The position numbers and the translations under genes are program-made. This document shows, one piece after another, positions 51,255 through 60,733 of a DNA stretch of 64,000 nucleotides. Below the pieces are notes generated by a model. It searched no databases and was not told where the DNA came from. It saw only the letters and a program-made list of their open reading frames with translations. The stretch comes from Salinactinospora qingdaonensis (lineage in GTDB: Bacteria; Actinomycetota; Actinomycetes; Streptosporangiales; Streptosporangiaceae), in assembly GCF_039539445.1 (NCBI RefSeq), contig NZ_BAABDD010000010.1, positions 1 through 64,000 on the forward strand. The letters run 5' to 3'. Position 1 is the first letter of the stretch. Every line of letters starts with the position of its first letter.

Positions 51255-52319
51255 GTGCGTACGTCCCGTTCCTGGCGTGGAGTCATCGATGAGTACCGGG
51301 ACCGGCTCCCCATACCTGAGACGGCCCCCGCCATCACCCTGCTCGAAGGTGGTACTCCGCTGCTGCCGGCCCACCGCGTCTCGGAGCTGACCGGCTGCGA
51401 GGTGCTGCTCAAGGTCGAGGGGCTCAACCCCACCGGTTCGTTTAAGGACCGCGGCATGACCGTGGCGATCTCCCGAGCCGCTGAGGAGGGAGCCAAAGCG
51501 GTCATCTGCGCCTCGACAGGCAACACCAGCGCCAGCGCGACCGCCTACGCTGTGCGCGCCGGCATGACCTGTGCCGTGCTGATCCCACAGGGCAAGATCG
51601 CGATGGGCAAGCTCGCTCAAGCCCTCATCCACGGCGCCAAGCTGCTCCAGGTCGACGGCAACTTCGACGACTGTCTCGAACTCGCGCGCAAGCTTTCGGT
51701 CGACTACCCGGTGGCCCTCGTCAATTCCGTTAACCCCTACCGACTCCAGGGGCAAAAGACCGCGGCCTTCGAGGTCGTCGACACGCTCGGGGACGCCCCC
51801 GAGGTCCACTGCCTGCCGGTGGGCAACGCCGGCAATATCAGCGCCTACTGGATGGGCTACCAAGAGTACGCCGCCGACGGGTTCACCACGCGCGTGCCGC
51901 GGATGTTCGGCTTCCAGTCCAGCGGCTCGGCCCCGATCGTCAACGGGGCCCCCGTCACCCATCCCCGCACCATCGCCACGGCCATCCGCATCGGCAACCC
52001 CGCATCGTGGGCGCTGGCCGAGAAGGCACGCGACGATTCGGGCGGCCGAATCGACGCAGTCACCGACCGCCGTATCCTGGCCGCCTACCGGCTGCTCGCC
52101 GCGGAGGAAGGCGTGTTCGTGGAGTTGGCCTCGGCCGCCAGCGTCGCCGGTCTCATGCAGGCCGTGGAGTCGGGGCACATCGAGCGCGGTACGCGGGTCG
52201 TGTGCACGGTCACCGGAAACGGCCTCAAGGACCCGGACTGGGCGCTGGCCGGCGCCTCCTCAGCCACCACGATCCCCGTCGACGCCCACTCGGCGGCGAC
52301 CGCGTTGGGACTGGCCTGA
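51255..52319 (+). CDS. thrC: Threonine synthase
   Basis: A 354-aa PLP enzyme that turns O-phosphohomoserine into threonine. The PLP Lys is in GLNPTGSFKDRGMTVA (about 58). Other signatures are CASTGNTSASATAYA, the glycine-rich phosphate loop PVGNAGNISAYW and the C-terminal VCTVTGNGLKDP. It is the short bacterial form. GTG start with GGAGG upstream. The start of thrB follows 52 bp later, so they are likely co-transcribed. Confidence 0.97.
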   Translation: MRTSRSWRGVIDEYRDRLPIPETAPAITLLEGGTPLLPAHRVSELTGCEVLLKVEGLNPTGSFKDRGMTVAISRAAEEGAKAVICASTGNTSASATAYAVRAGMTCAVLIPQGKIAMGKLAQALIHGAKLLQVDGNFDDCLELARKLSVDYPVALVNSVNPYRLQGQKTAAFEVVDTLGDAPEVHCLPVGNAGNISAYWMGYQEYAADGFTTRVPRMFGFQSSGSAPIVNGAPVTHPRTIATAIRIGNPASWALAEKARDDSGGRIDAVTDRRILAAYRLLAAEEGVFVELASAASVAGLMQAVESGHIERGTRVVCTVTGNGLKDPDWALAGASSATTIPVDAHSAATALGLA

Positions 52320-52371
52320 CCCGCGCTTCGCCCCGTTCGATCCCCCGCCACACCTGTTTCGGAGGCGCCCC

Positions 52372-53334
52372 ATGCCCGAGCCCGGTCCATTGGCTGTGCG
52401 CGTCCGCACCCCCGCTACCAGTGCGAATCTGGGGCCGGGGTTTGACGCGCTCGGCTTGGCCCTGTGGCTGCACGACGAGGTCGATGTCCGTGTCCGCGAC
52501 GACGAGCGCGTGGTGGTCTCGGTGGAGGGGGAGGGGGCCGACGACGTGCCGGCCGACCCGTCCCATCTGGTTGTCCGCGCCATGCGGGCCGCTTACCACG
52601 CCGCGGGCCGTCCGCTGCCGGGAGTGGAGTTGCACTGCCGCAATGCGGTTCCCCACGGCCGCGGCCTGGGCTCGTCGGCCTCGGCGATCGTCGCCGGCGT
52701 TACCGCGGCCAGTGTCCTGTTGGGCAAGGGCGATCCGCGCAGCGGCGACCTCGATCGGGATCGGATCTTTCAGGTCGCCGCCGAGGTCGAGGGCCATCCC
52801 GACAACGTCGCCCCCTGCGTCTACGGCGGTTTCACGATCGCCTGGAGCGGTGAGCGGACGTGGCGGGCGGTGCCGCTGGCGGCTACCGCGCACCTGACGC
52901 CGGTGGTGTGCGTGCCCTCCGAGCAACTGTCCACTGAAGCCGCGCGCGGCCTGCTACCGGACACGGTCTCCCACGGCGACGCCGCGTTTACCGCAGGGCG
53001 GGCGGCGCTGCTCGTGGCGGCGCTGTCTGGGCATCCGGAGTTGTTGCTGGCGGCCACTGAAGATCGACTGCACGAGTCCTATCGGGCCCCCGCCATGCCC
53101 GCCAGCGCCGCGTTGATCCATGCGTTGCGCGAGCATGAGGGGCTTCCCGCGGTCGTCTCCGGGGCGGGCCCCAGTGTGCTGGTGTTGTGCCATACGGATG
53201 CCGCTCCGGGAGATCCCGTTCAAATCAGTGGGGATTTATTTGATTCAATCCAACGCCGAGCGGGTACGGGATGGCACATACGCCCCTTAAAAATCGATCC
53301 GGCAGGGGTGTGTATCAGTTCTCCCCGTTCATAG
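52372..53334 (+). CDS. thrB: Homoserine kinase
   Basis: A 320-aa GHMP-family kinase phosphorylating homoserine. The N-terminal TPATSANLGPGFDALGLAL and the ATP-binding PHGRGLGSSASAIVAG (about 94-109) are canonical, as is VSGAGPSVLVL in the third motif. GGAGG precedes the ATG. The last 30 codons are more A/T-rich than the rest. Confidence 0.96.
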   Translation: MPEPGPLAVRVRTPATSANLGPGFDALGLALWLHDEVDVRVRDDERVVVSVEGEGADDVPADPSHLVVRAMRAAYHAAGRPLPGVELHCRNAVPHGRGLGSSASAIVAGVTAASVLLGKGDPRSGDLDRDRIFQVAAEVEGHPDNVAPCVYGGFTIAWSGERTWRAVPLAATAHLTPVVCVPSEQLSTEAARGLLPDTVSHGDAAFTAGRAALLVAALSGHPELLLAATEDRLHESYRAPAMPASAALIHALREHEGLPAVVSGAGPSVLVLCHTDAAPGDPVQISGDLFDSIQRRAGTGWHIRPLKIDPAGVCISSPRS

Positions 53335-53771
53335 ACGTGTGCCGAGGAATAGCTGTGGGCTCCGGTGGTGTTAGGCTGGATGAAGCACCAGATGCCCCAA
53401 CGCGGGGCGAGTGCTCATCCGCCGCAGTGTCTTCCGCGCGTTTCGCGCAAGTGGTTCTTTCCACGCCAGCGCTGCGCACGGTTGCCACTGTGTTGAGTTC
53501 GCGGCTCGGCCGTGGCTCTGCCCGCTCCACCGAAGTCTCGTCCTCGCGCACGAACGACAGGATGGTCTACGGGCAGCGTTTTCGAGTCCATCGCCTCGAC
53601 ATCTGGCCATACCCACAGCCCGCCGCGCTTGGGTAACGGGGCCGTTCGCAACGACGGATCCCGACATCCACGTGGGGCACATCCGACCCGGCCCCTGCCG
53701 GTTCGCACCACCGGGCTGACCGTTCATGGTTACGACAGCGGTTCCAGCCCGCTCCTTGGGAAGGACCCTTA
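53335..53771. promoter_or_regulatory. Leader region of rho
   Basis: A 437-bp gap before rho. A possible -10 box TAGGCT lies at 53372-53377 with no good -35. Most of it would form a long 5' leader, as is common for rho, whose expression is often autoregulated. GGAAGGA lies seven bases before the GTG start. No gene is seen. Confidence 0.45.
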
Positions 53772-55844
53772 GTGAGCGACACCACCGAACTCCACCCGGA
53801 TGCGGCGGTCGATACACAGAATCCAGCCACGTCCGGCGCGGAAGCCGGCGACGCCGCGCCCCCAGCCGGCAAGAGCACGTCATCGCGGTCGCGCCGCTCT
53901 GCCAGCGGTACTGGCCTGGCCGCGTTGAAGCTCACTGAACTCCAGCGATTGGCGTCGAGCCTGGGGATCACGGGCACGGGGCGCATGCGCAAGAACGACA
54001 TCATCGCGGCCATCGAGGCTAAGCAGGGTGGTCCGGTCAGCGCTCCGCAGACGTCGAAGTCCGCGAAAACCACCGAAGATGACGGTGAAGCCGGTAAGGT
54101 CGACGCTACCGATGGTTCACCTTCGGGCCGCCGGTCAACGAAGAAGGCCGGTACCAGCGAAGGCAGCCAAGCCAGTGAAGGCAAGGCCACGAAGGACGAA
54201 GCCGGGGCAGTCGCGCCGGATACGGCTCCAGCCTCCACTGGCGAGCAAGCCACGGAATCGGCCGAGCGTCCTGACAAGTCCACACGGAGCCGCCGCTCCG
54301 CTCGCCGTCGCGGCGACGAAGCCGGTGGGTCCGAGGCGCCGACCGACGGCCCTGACACCTCTACTTCCGCGAGCAGCGTGACCAAGACATCCAGTACCCC
54401 CCAGACCAGCGGCGGCGACTCGAGTCGACAGAGCCAAGGACAGCAACAGGGCTCCAACGGCCAGGGTGGCGGAGGCCGCGACCGCCAGCGTAATCGCCGT
54501 AACCGCAACCGCGACGACAACAGCGCCCAAGAACAGCAGCAGCAGTCGCAGAGCGGTAACCGTAACGACAACCGCAACGATGGCAACCGCAACGATGGCG
54601 ACGACGACTTCGGTGGTAGTGGAGGTCGCCGGCGCGGTCGCCGGCGTGATCGCCGCGACCGCCGAGGGCGCGACCGCCAAGACACCGAGCCGGTGATCAA
54701 CGACGACGATGTCTTGCTGCCCGTCGCCGGCATCCTCGACATCCTCGACAACTACGCCTTCGTGCGCACCACCGGCTACCTGCCCGGGGCCAACGACGTC
54801 TACGTCTCGCTCGCCCAGGTGCGCAAGAACAACCTGCGCAAGGGCGATGCCATCACCGGTGCGGTGCGCCAGCCGCGCGAGGGCGAGCGCCGCGAGAAGT
54901 TCAACGCCTTGGTGCGGCTCGACACCATCAACGGCATGGCGCCCGACCAGGCCCGCGGCCGTCCCGACTTCTCCAAGCTGGTTCCGCTCTACCCACAAGA
55001 GCGGCTGCGGTTGGAGACCGAGCCGAGCGTCATGATGACCCGCATCATCGACCTCATCTCGCCCATCGGCAAGGGACAGCGCGGTCTCATCGTCTCGCCC
55101 CCCAAGGCCGGTAAGACGATGGTGTTGCAGTCCATCGCCAACGCCATCACTGAGAACAACCCCGAGTGCCACCTGATGGTCGTCCTCGTCGACGAGCGGC
55201 CAGAAGAGGTCACGGACATGCAGCGCACGGTCAAGGGGGAGGTCATCAACTCCACCTTCGACCGGCCGGCCGAGGACCACACCACCGTCGCGGAGCTGGC
55301 CATCGAGCGGGCCAAGCGCCTCGTCGAGATGGGGCTGGACGTCGTCGTGCTCCTTGACTCCATCACCCGGCTCGGTCGTGCCTACAACCTCGCCGCCCCG
55401 GCGAGCGGGCGCATCCTTTCCGGTGGTGTCGACTCCACCGCGCTCTACCCGCCGAAGCGGTTCTTCGGTGCCGCCCGCAACATTGAGCACGGCGGCTCCC
55501 TGACGATCTTGGCCACGGCGCTGGTCGAAACCGGCTCGCGCATGGACGAGGTCATCTTCGAGGAGTTCAAGGGCACCGGCAACATGGAGCTCAAGCTCAA
55601 CCGGCAGCTCGCTGACAAGCGGATCTTCCCCGCTGTCGATGTCGACGCCTCCAGCACCCGTAAGGAAGAGATCCTGATGTCGGGCGAGGAGCTCAACATC
55701 ATCTGGAAGCTGCGCCGGGTGTTGCAGGCTCTCGACACGCAGCAGGCGCTGGAGCTGCTCTTGGACCGGATGAAGGACACCAAGAGCAACGCCGAGTTCC
55801 TGCTTCAGGTGCAAAAGACCACGGTCGGTGGCAGTAACGACTGA
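53772..55844 (+). CDS. rho: Transcription termination factor Rho
   Basis: A 690-aa RNA helicase, long even for an actinobacterium. The N-terminal Rho-N helices (LAALKLTELQRLASSLGI) lie at about 53-72, followed by a low-complexity insert of about 210 residues, first Lys/Ser/Thr-rich and then Arg/Asn/Gln/Gly-rich (about 85-305). The RNA-binding domain follows (VAGILDILDNYAFVRTTGYL), then the ATPase core with P-loop SPPKAGKTMVLQ (about 440), Walker B VVLLDSITRLGRAYN and the Q-loop region. Such inserts are typical of high-GC actinobacteria and extend RNA contact. Confidence 0.98.
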   Translation: MSDTTELHPDAAVDTQNPATSGAEAGDAAPPAGKSTSSRSRRSASGTGLAALKLTELQRLASSLGITGTGRMRKNDIIAAIEAKQGGPVSAPQTSKSAKTTEDDGEAGKVDATDGSPSGRRSTKKAGTSEGSQASEGKATKDEAGAVAPDTAPASTGEQATESAERPDKSTRSRRSARRRGDEAGGSEAPTDGPDTSTSASSVTKTSSTPQTSGGDSSRQSQGQQQGSNGQGGGGRDRQRNRRNRNRDDNSAQEQQQQSQSGNRNDNRNDGNRNDGDDDFGGSGGRRRGRRRDRRDRRGRDRQDTEPVINDDDVLLPVAGILDILDNYAFVRTTGYLPGANDVYVSLAQVRKNNLRKGDAITGAVRQPREGERREKFNALVRLDTINGMAPDQARGRPDFSKLVPLYPQERLRLETEPSVMMTRIIDLISPIGKGQRGLIVSPPKAGKTMVLQSIANAITENNPECHLMVVLVDERPEEVTDMQRTVKGEVINSTFDRPAEDHTTVAELAIERAKRLVEMGLDVVVLLDSITRLGRAYNLAAPASGRILSGGVDSTALYPPKRFFGAARNIEHGGSLTILATALVETGSRMDEVIFEEFKGTGNMELKLNRQLADKRIFPAVDVDASSTRKEEILMSGEELNIIWKLRRVLQALDTQQALELLLDRMKDTKSNAEFLLQVQKTTVGGSND

Positions 55845-55856
55845 CCTCCCCGCGAC

Positions 55857-55899
55857 CACGGCGGCGTCTCGCTCACCCGAGGAGACGGACGCCGCCGTG
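55857..55899 (+). terminator. Terminator-like hairpin after rho
   Basis: CACGGCGGCGTC (55857-55868) pairs with GACGCCGCCGTG (55888-55899), 12 bp perfect, with further pairing inside the loop (GTCTC with GAGAC). It begins 12 bp after the rho stop. Confidence 0.7.
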
Positions 55900-56099
55900 C
55901 GCCGGAAACGTTGTCCCCGGCCCTGCTGCCCCAGTCAGTCCGCTGCATGGGAATACACGCCGGTCACTTCAGGTTTCACAATCTGGCAAACTGGGGTATC
56001 GAACGCCGCGGTACCGGTTCCCGCATGCCCACTTCACGGAGAAAGCCGGCCACAACCGGCCGTATGCGCCCGGCGCCGCCTTTAGCGAGGAGAATCCAC

Positions 56100-56312
56100 G
56101 TGAAACCCAACATCCACCCTGACTATGTCGTCACCACGGTGACCTGTGCCTGCGGTAACAGCTTCACCACGCGCAGCACCGCGACCGATGGTGTCATCCG
56201 CGCCGACATCTGCTCGGCCTGCCACCCCTTCTACACGGGTAAGCAGAAGATCCTGGACACCGGCGGTCGGGTCGCCCGTTTCGAGAAGCGCTTCGGCAAG
56301 CGCAACAAGTAG
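56100..56312 (+). CDS. rpmE: 50S ribosomal protein L31
   Basis: A 70-aa protein of the zinc-binding (C+) L31 type. The four Cys lie in VTCACGNSF and ICSACHPFYTGKQK, at about residues 16, 18, 37 and 40. GTG start with GCGAGGAGAA upstream. It lies between rho and prfA as in many actinobacteria. Confidence 0.96.
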   Translation: MKPNIHPDYVVTTVTCACGNSFTTRSTATDGVIRADICSACHPFYTGKQKILDTGGRVARFEKRFGKRNK

Positions 56313-56449
56313 CGTCCGCCGGCATCGGCGCCGGATCGCGCGCGTCAGCGGTGGCGGGACCGGCGCCGTCCCGTGGTTCTCGACAGCGTGCCCGCCCGAT
56401 GCACGGGTGAGCACGATGGTTCTACGACGCTCATCCGAGGTGCGACGAA

Positions 56450-57514
56450 GTGAAGCTGGACGACCTTCTCGGCGAGTACTACGAGCTGGAGCAGCAGCTC
56501 GCCGACCCCGCGGTACACGCCGACCCGGCCCACGCCCGCAGACTGGGGCGGCGCTATTCCGAGCTCACCCCCATCGTCGGCGCCTACCGGGAGCTGATGC
56601 AGGTCGAGACCGACCTTGAAACCGCCCGCGAGCTCGCGGTGGAAGACGCCGCCTTCGCTGAAGAGGCCGAGCAGCTCGTCAAGCAGCAAGAGGAGCTGAC
56701 CGAGCGGCTGCGCCAGCTCCTCATCCCCCGCGACCCCAACGACGCCAAGGACGTCATCATGGAGGTCAAAGCCGGGGAGGGCGGCGAGGAGTCCGCGTTG
56801 TTCGCCGGCGACCTCGTGCGGATGTACCTGCGCTACGCCGAGCAGCAGGGGTGGAAGACCGAGATCATCAGCTCCACCCTGTCCGACCTGGGGGGCTACA
56901 AGGACATCACCATCGGCTTCAAGGCCAAGGGCGCTAGTGAGCCCGGCCGAGGAGTGTGGACCCAACTCAAGTTCGAGGGCGGGGTCCACCGGGTGCAGCG
57001 TGTCCCCGTCACCGAGTCCCAGGGACGGATTCACACCTCAGCGGCCGGCGTGCTGGTCGTGCCCGAGGCCGAGGAGATCGAGGTCGAAATCCACGAAAAC
57101 GACCTGCGTATCGACGTCTTCCGCTCGTCGGGGCCCGGGGGGCAAAGCGTCAACACCACCGACTCGGCGGTACGGATCACCCACCTGCCCACCGGCATCG
57201 TCGTCTCCTGCCAGAACGAGAAGAGCCAGTTGCAAAACAAGGAGCAGGCGATGCGTATTCTGCGGGCCCGCCTGTTCGCCGAGGCCCAAGCCGCAGCCGA
57301 CGCCGAGGCCGCGGCCGAGCGCAAGAGCCAGGTGCGCACCGTCGACCGCTCCGAGCGGGTCCGTACCTACAACTTCCCGGAGAACCGAATCTCCGACCAC
57401 CGCGTGGGCTACAAGGCCTACAACCTTGACCAGGTACTCGACGGTGAGTTGGGCGCGGTGCTGACGGCCCTCATCGAGGCCGACACCAAGGAGAGGCTGG
57501 AGCAAGCCTCGTAA
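56450..57514 (+). CDS. prfA: Peptide chain release factor 1
   Basis: A 354-aa release factor. The catalytic GGQ is in SSGPGGQSVNTTDSAVRI (about 229), and the stop-codon recognition loop reads VPVTESQGRIHTSAAGV, giving the P-x-T motif of RF1 (UAA/UAG). The N-terminal helical domain is complete. GTG start. Its stop overlaps the prmC start (TAATG), so factor and methylase are coupled. Confidence 0.97.
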   Translation: MKLDDLLGEYYELEQQLADPAVHADPAHARRLGRRYSELTPIVGAYRELMQVETDLETARELAVEDAAFAEEAEQLVKQQEELTERLRQLLIPRDPNDAKDVIMEVKAGEGGEESALFAGDLVRMYLRYAEQQGWKTEIISSTLSDLGGYKDITIGFKAKGASEPGRGVWTQLKFEGGVHRVQRVPVTESQGRIHTSAAGVLVVPEAEEIEVEIHENDLRIDVFRSSGPGGQSVNTTDSAVRITHLPTGIVVSCQNEKSQLQNKEQAMRILRARLFAEAQAAADAEAAAERKSQVRTVDRSERVRTYNFPENRISDHRVGYKAYNLDQVLDGELGAVLTALIEADTKERLEQAS

Positions 57515-58371
57515 TGAACTTCCTGCTCGACGAGGTAGCGCGGGCCACGCTGCGGCTGGCCGATGCCGGCGTTGCCTCGCCCCGTGCCGACGCCGAGGAA
57601 CTCGCGGCGTTCGTGCACGGTGTTCGTCGAGGGCAGTTACATCAGGTACCCGATAGTGACTTCGACGCGCTGTACTGGGAGTGCGTGGCCCGCCGGGAGG
57701 CGCGCGAACCTCTGCAACACATCACGGGTCGAGCCTATTTCCGCTACCTGGAGTTGGCGGTGGGGCCGGGCGTCTTCGTGCCGCGTCCCGAGACCGAGAT
57801 CATGGTGGGCTGGGCTATCGACACGCTGCGCGCCATGGATGTCGCCGACCCGTTGGTCGTAGACGTGGGGACCGGCTCCGGTGCGATCGCCATCTCCATC
57901 GCCCAGGAGGTGCCGCGCTCGCGCGTGTACGCTCTCGACGTCGATCCCGAGGCGCTGAATTGGGCTAAACGCAATATCGCCGCCAGTGGCCACGGCGATC
58001 GTGTCATCGCCCAGCAGGACGACATGCGCAGCGCGCTTCCCGATTTCGAGGGCCGCGTCGACCTCCTCATCAGCAACCCGCCCTACGTGCCCACCGAGGG
58101 TGCCGAGCGTGTGCCGCCGGAGGTGGGCCACTACGACCCCGCGCCCGCGCTGTGGGCGGGTCGTGACGGATTGGACGCCATCCGGGAGTTGGAGGGCGTC
58201 GGGCGGCGGCTGCTGCGTCCGGGGGGCTGTCTGGCCGTCGAGCACGGCGACGGTCAGGGGATCGATATCCCACGCATCTTCCCGGAGGAGTTGGGGTGGC
58301 GCGACGTGCGTAACCGTAAAGACCTGGCCCGGCGCGACCGATTCGTGGTCGCGCGCAGAGCCGACGAGTGA
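57514..58371 (+). CDS. prmC: Release factor glutamine methyltransferase
   Basis: A 285-aa SAM-dependent enzyme (HemK/PrmC) that methylates the Gln of the GGQ motif in release factors. An N-terminal helical domain precedes the SAM motif VVDVGTGSGAIAISIA (about 118-133), and the catalytic NPPYVP lies near 190. Overlap with prfA by one base. Confidence 0.95.
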   Translation: MNFLLDEVARATLRLADAGVASPRADAEELAAFVHGVRRGQLHQVPDSDFDALYWECVARREAREPLQHITGRAYFRYLELAVGPGVFVPRPETEIMVGWAIDTLRAMDVADPLVVDVGTGSGAIAISIAQEVPRSRVYALDVDPEALNWAKRNIAASGHGDRVIAQQDDMRSALPDFEGRVDLLISNPPYVPTEGAERVPPEVGHYDPAPALWAGRDGLDAIRELEGVGRRLLRPGGCLAVEHGDGQGIDIPRIFPEELGWRDVRNRKDLARRDRFVVARRADE

Positions 58372-58418
58372 CCGGAGCGGGAGCCAGCCCCGCGAACCTT
58401 TCCGGAAAGGCCAATGTC

Positions 58419-59234
58419 ATGAGTCGCAGCTACAACTGCGCAGTCGACGACGAACGCAGCGCCGGTCTCCTCGACGCCGCCTCCACGGTGCGCAAGGGGG
58501 AGTTGGCCGTGCTGCCGACCGACACCGTCTACGGTATCGGCGCTGACGCCTTCAACCCCACGGCTGTGCGCGCGCTGCTCGACGCCAAGGGGCGCGGCCG
58601 GGAGATGCCCCCGCCCGTGCTCGTGGGGTCGGTGCGTGCCGCGCACGCCCTCATCGACGACCTCGGCTCCTACGGCCAGGACCTCATCGACGAGTTCTGG
58701 CCCGGGCCGCTGACGATCGTCTGCGCCGCCGTGCCCAGCCTCTCGTGGGATCTGGGCGACACTAAGGGCACCGTGGCGGTGCGGATGCCCATGCACGAGG
58801 TGGCGCTGGAGCTCCTCAAAGACGTCGGTCCGATGGCGGTCAGCAGCGCCAACCGCTCCGGGGAGACCGCCGCGACAACGGTCGAGCAGGCCCGGGAGCA
58901 ACTCGGCGACAGTGTCGCCGTCTATCTCGACGGCGGCCCCTGTGACGACGCGAGCGTGCCCTCCACGATCGTGGATCTGACCTACGCGGTGCCGCGGGTG
59001 CTGCGTTCGGGCGCCATTTCCGTGGAACAGTTGCGCGCGGTGTGCTCGACCGTGCTCGCCGAGCCCCAGAGCAGCCCAGAGCAGTCCGCGCCGCCGCGCA
59101 CGCCCGACGCCGGCAGCGACGCCGCCGACACCGGCGCAGCCGAGGGAGGCGAGACCGACACGGCCTCGCGTGCCGAGGCCAACGGCGCCGCTTCAGCCAA
59201 CGGAGTCGGCGGCGACACCACCGCCCCAAACTGA
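58419..59234 (+). CDS. L-threonylcarbamoyladenylate synthase (Sua5/YrdC/YwlC)
   Basis: A 271-aa protein starting tRNA t6A synthesis: it makes threonylcarbamoyl-AMP from Thr, bicarbonate and ATP. Signatures are LAVLPTDTVYGIGADAFN, FWPGPLTIV and MAVSSANRSGE. The YrdC domain ends near residue 205; the last 65 residues are an Ala/Glu/Thr-rich tail, probably unstructured. ATG at 58419 with GGAAAGG upstream, 48 bp after prmC. Confidence 0.94.
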   Translation: MSRSYNCAVDDERSAGLLDAASTVRKGELAVLPTDTVYGIGADAFNPTAVRALLDAKGRGREMPPPVLVGSVRAAHALIDDLGSYGQDLIDEFWPGPLTIVCAAVPSLSWDLGDTKGTVAVRMPMHEVALELLKDVGPMAVSSANRSGETAATTVEQAREQLGDSVAVYLDGGPCDDASVPSTIVDLTYAVPRVLRSGAISVEQLRAVCSTVLAEPQSSPEQSAPPRTPDAGSDAADTGAAEGGETDTASRAEANGAASANGVGGDTTAPN

Positions 59235-59363
59235 CGCGCCGCTTCCCAACGCGGCCACACGGCGGCCGAAAGTAGTGCTAGCGTCATGGGCACTCGTTGA
59301 TTTCCCCCGCGCCGGCATTCCGGCCGGCGTGTATCCCGTGTCTGGAAGGCGGATGGGACAGCC

Positions 59364-60524
59364 GTGCGTGAGTACGCGCTCACTTTCGTCATCGCCGTAG
59401 CGGTCACCTACCTGTTGACCCCCTTCGTCCGCCGCGCGGCGATCGCGTTCGGAGCGGTACCGCCCGTGCGCGCCCGCGATGTCCACAGCGAACCGGTCCC
59501 GCGTATGGGCGGTATCGCCATGTACGGCGGGTTCGCCGCCGCGTTGCTCATCTCCGCGCAGTTGCCGCACTTACAGGAGGTCTTCCTCGACCGCACCTGG
59601 CAGGGGCTACTCATGGCCGGCGGTCTCATCACGGTCATCGGCATCGTCGACGACCGGTGGGGCATGGACCCCATCAGCAAGATGGCGGGCCAGATCGCGG
59701 CGGCCGGCATCCTCGTCTGGCGCGGGGTGCAGTTGCTGTGGCTGCCCTTACCTGGCACCACCTTCGTGCTGGGCCCGCAGTTGGGGACCGTGCTGTCGGT
59801 GCTGTTGATCGTGATCACGATCAACGCTGTGAACTTCGCTGACGGTCTCGATGGGCTGGCTGCCGGCATCGTGGCGATCTCGGCGTTCGCGTTCTTCGCC
59901 TACTACTACGTCGTGGCGGTCGACAAGGGGTTCGACCGCCAGTCCTATCCGGCGATGATCGCCATCTGCCTGGCGGGGGTGTGTGTCGGTTTCCTGCTGC
60001 ACAACTTCAACCCGGCCCGGGTTTTCATGGGCGACACCGGGGCGATGCTCATCGGATTGCTGCTCGCCTCGATCACGATCACGGTCACCGGTCAGTTCGA
60101 CGCCAACTCTTCGCGCGACTTCAACGCCGGCGGTCTGGTGGTCTTCCTGCCGACTCTCCTTCCGCTGCTGGTCTTGGCGCTGCCGCTGGCTGACCTGGTG
60201 CTCGCGGTCGTACGGCGCACACTTGCCGGCAAGTCGCCGTTTGCTCCCGACAAGAAGCACCTGCACCACCGGCTGCTGGAGTTGGGCCACTCGCACCGGC
60301 GCGCGGTGCTGCTCATGTACCTGTGGGCGGCCATCATCGCGTTCGCCTCGGTGGCGTTGTCGATCTTTAACGCTCCGTTCATCGTGCTGGCCGTAACCAC
60401 GCTGGTGGCGCTGTGTGCCATGGGACTGATTACGCTGCCCCGGCTGCGCCGTCGCCGTGAGCTCGCCAAGGCCACGGCGACAGGCCAGGTCACAGAAGAT
60501 CACACCTCAACGTCTCCTGGCTGA
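59364..60524 (+). CDS. wecA: Undecaprenyl-phosphate N-acetylglucosaminyl 1-phosphate transferase family protein
   Basis: A 386-aa polytopic membrane protein of the MraY/WecA family, which puts a sugar phosphate on undecaprenyl phosphate to start arabinogalactan, teichoic acid or related polymers. It has about eleven hydrophobic helices and the conserved loops GIVDDRWGMDP, NAVNFADGLDGLAAG and FMGDTGAMLIG, plus a His-rich loop (KKHLHHRLLELGHSH). In actinobacteria this gene sits between sua5 and atp genes. GTG start at 59364. The sugar substrate is inferred from family and position. Confidence 0.9.
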   Translation: MREYALTFVIAVAVTYLLTPFVRRAAIAFGAVPPVRARDVHSEPVPRMGGIAMYGGFAAALLISAQLPHLQEVFLDRTWQGLLMAGGLITVIGIVDDRWGMDPISKMAGQIAAAGILVWRGVQLLWLPLPGTTFVLGPQLGTVLSVLLIVITINAVNFADGLDGLAAGIVAISAFAFFAYYYVVAVDKGFDRQSYPAMIAICLAGVCVGFLLHNFNPARVFMGDTGAMLIGLLLASITITVTGQFDANSSRDFNAGGLVVFLPTLLPLLVLALPLADLVLAVVRRTLAGKSPFAPDKKHLHHRLLELGHSHRRAVLLMYLWAAIIAFASVALSIFNAPFIVLAVTTLVALCAMGLITLPRLRRRRELAKATATGQVTEDHTSTSPG

Positions 60525-60679
60525 GACCTACGGTGATGTCACCCGATGTTCACGCCTCGGTGCCGTATGACAATCTGGTGACATATCCGACAATGATGGT
60601 GAAATCTCCGTGTGGCATGGGGTTTTTCCCAGGCGTAAGGACTGCGTAAAGTTAGGTGCACAACCGGTTCCAGAAACCT

Positions 60680-60695
60680 TGTGATAGCTTTCACG
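60680..60695. promoter_or_regulatory. CRP/GlxR-type operator candidate
   Basis: TGTGA-TAGCTT-TCACG at 60680-60695 matches the two half-sites of CRP-type regulators (TGTGA-N6-TCACA) in all but the last base. It lies about 40 bp before the first gene of the atp cluster. Also, GGTGA-TG-TCACC is found at 60532-60543. Only a pattern match. Confidence 0.45.
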
Positions 60696-60733
60696 AGCAG
60701 GCACTTCACTGAACAGCACCGGAGTCTCTTCTT

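Noticed and set aside
54135..55859. A 574-codon minus-strand open frame opposite rho
   Set aside because: Shadow of rho. The repetitive Val/Ala/Thr-rich translation arises from the low-complexity insert.
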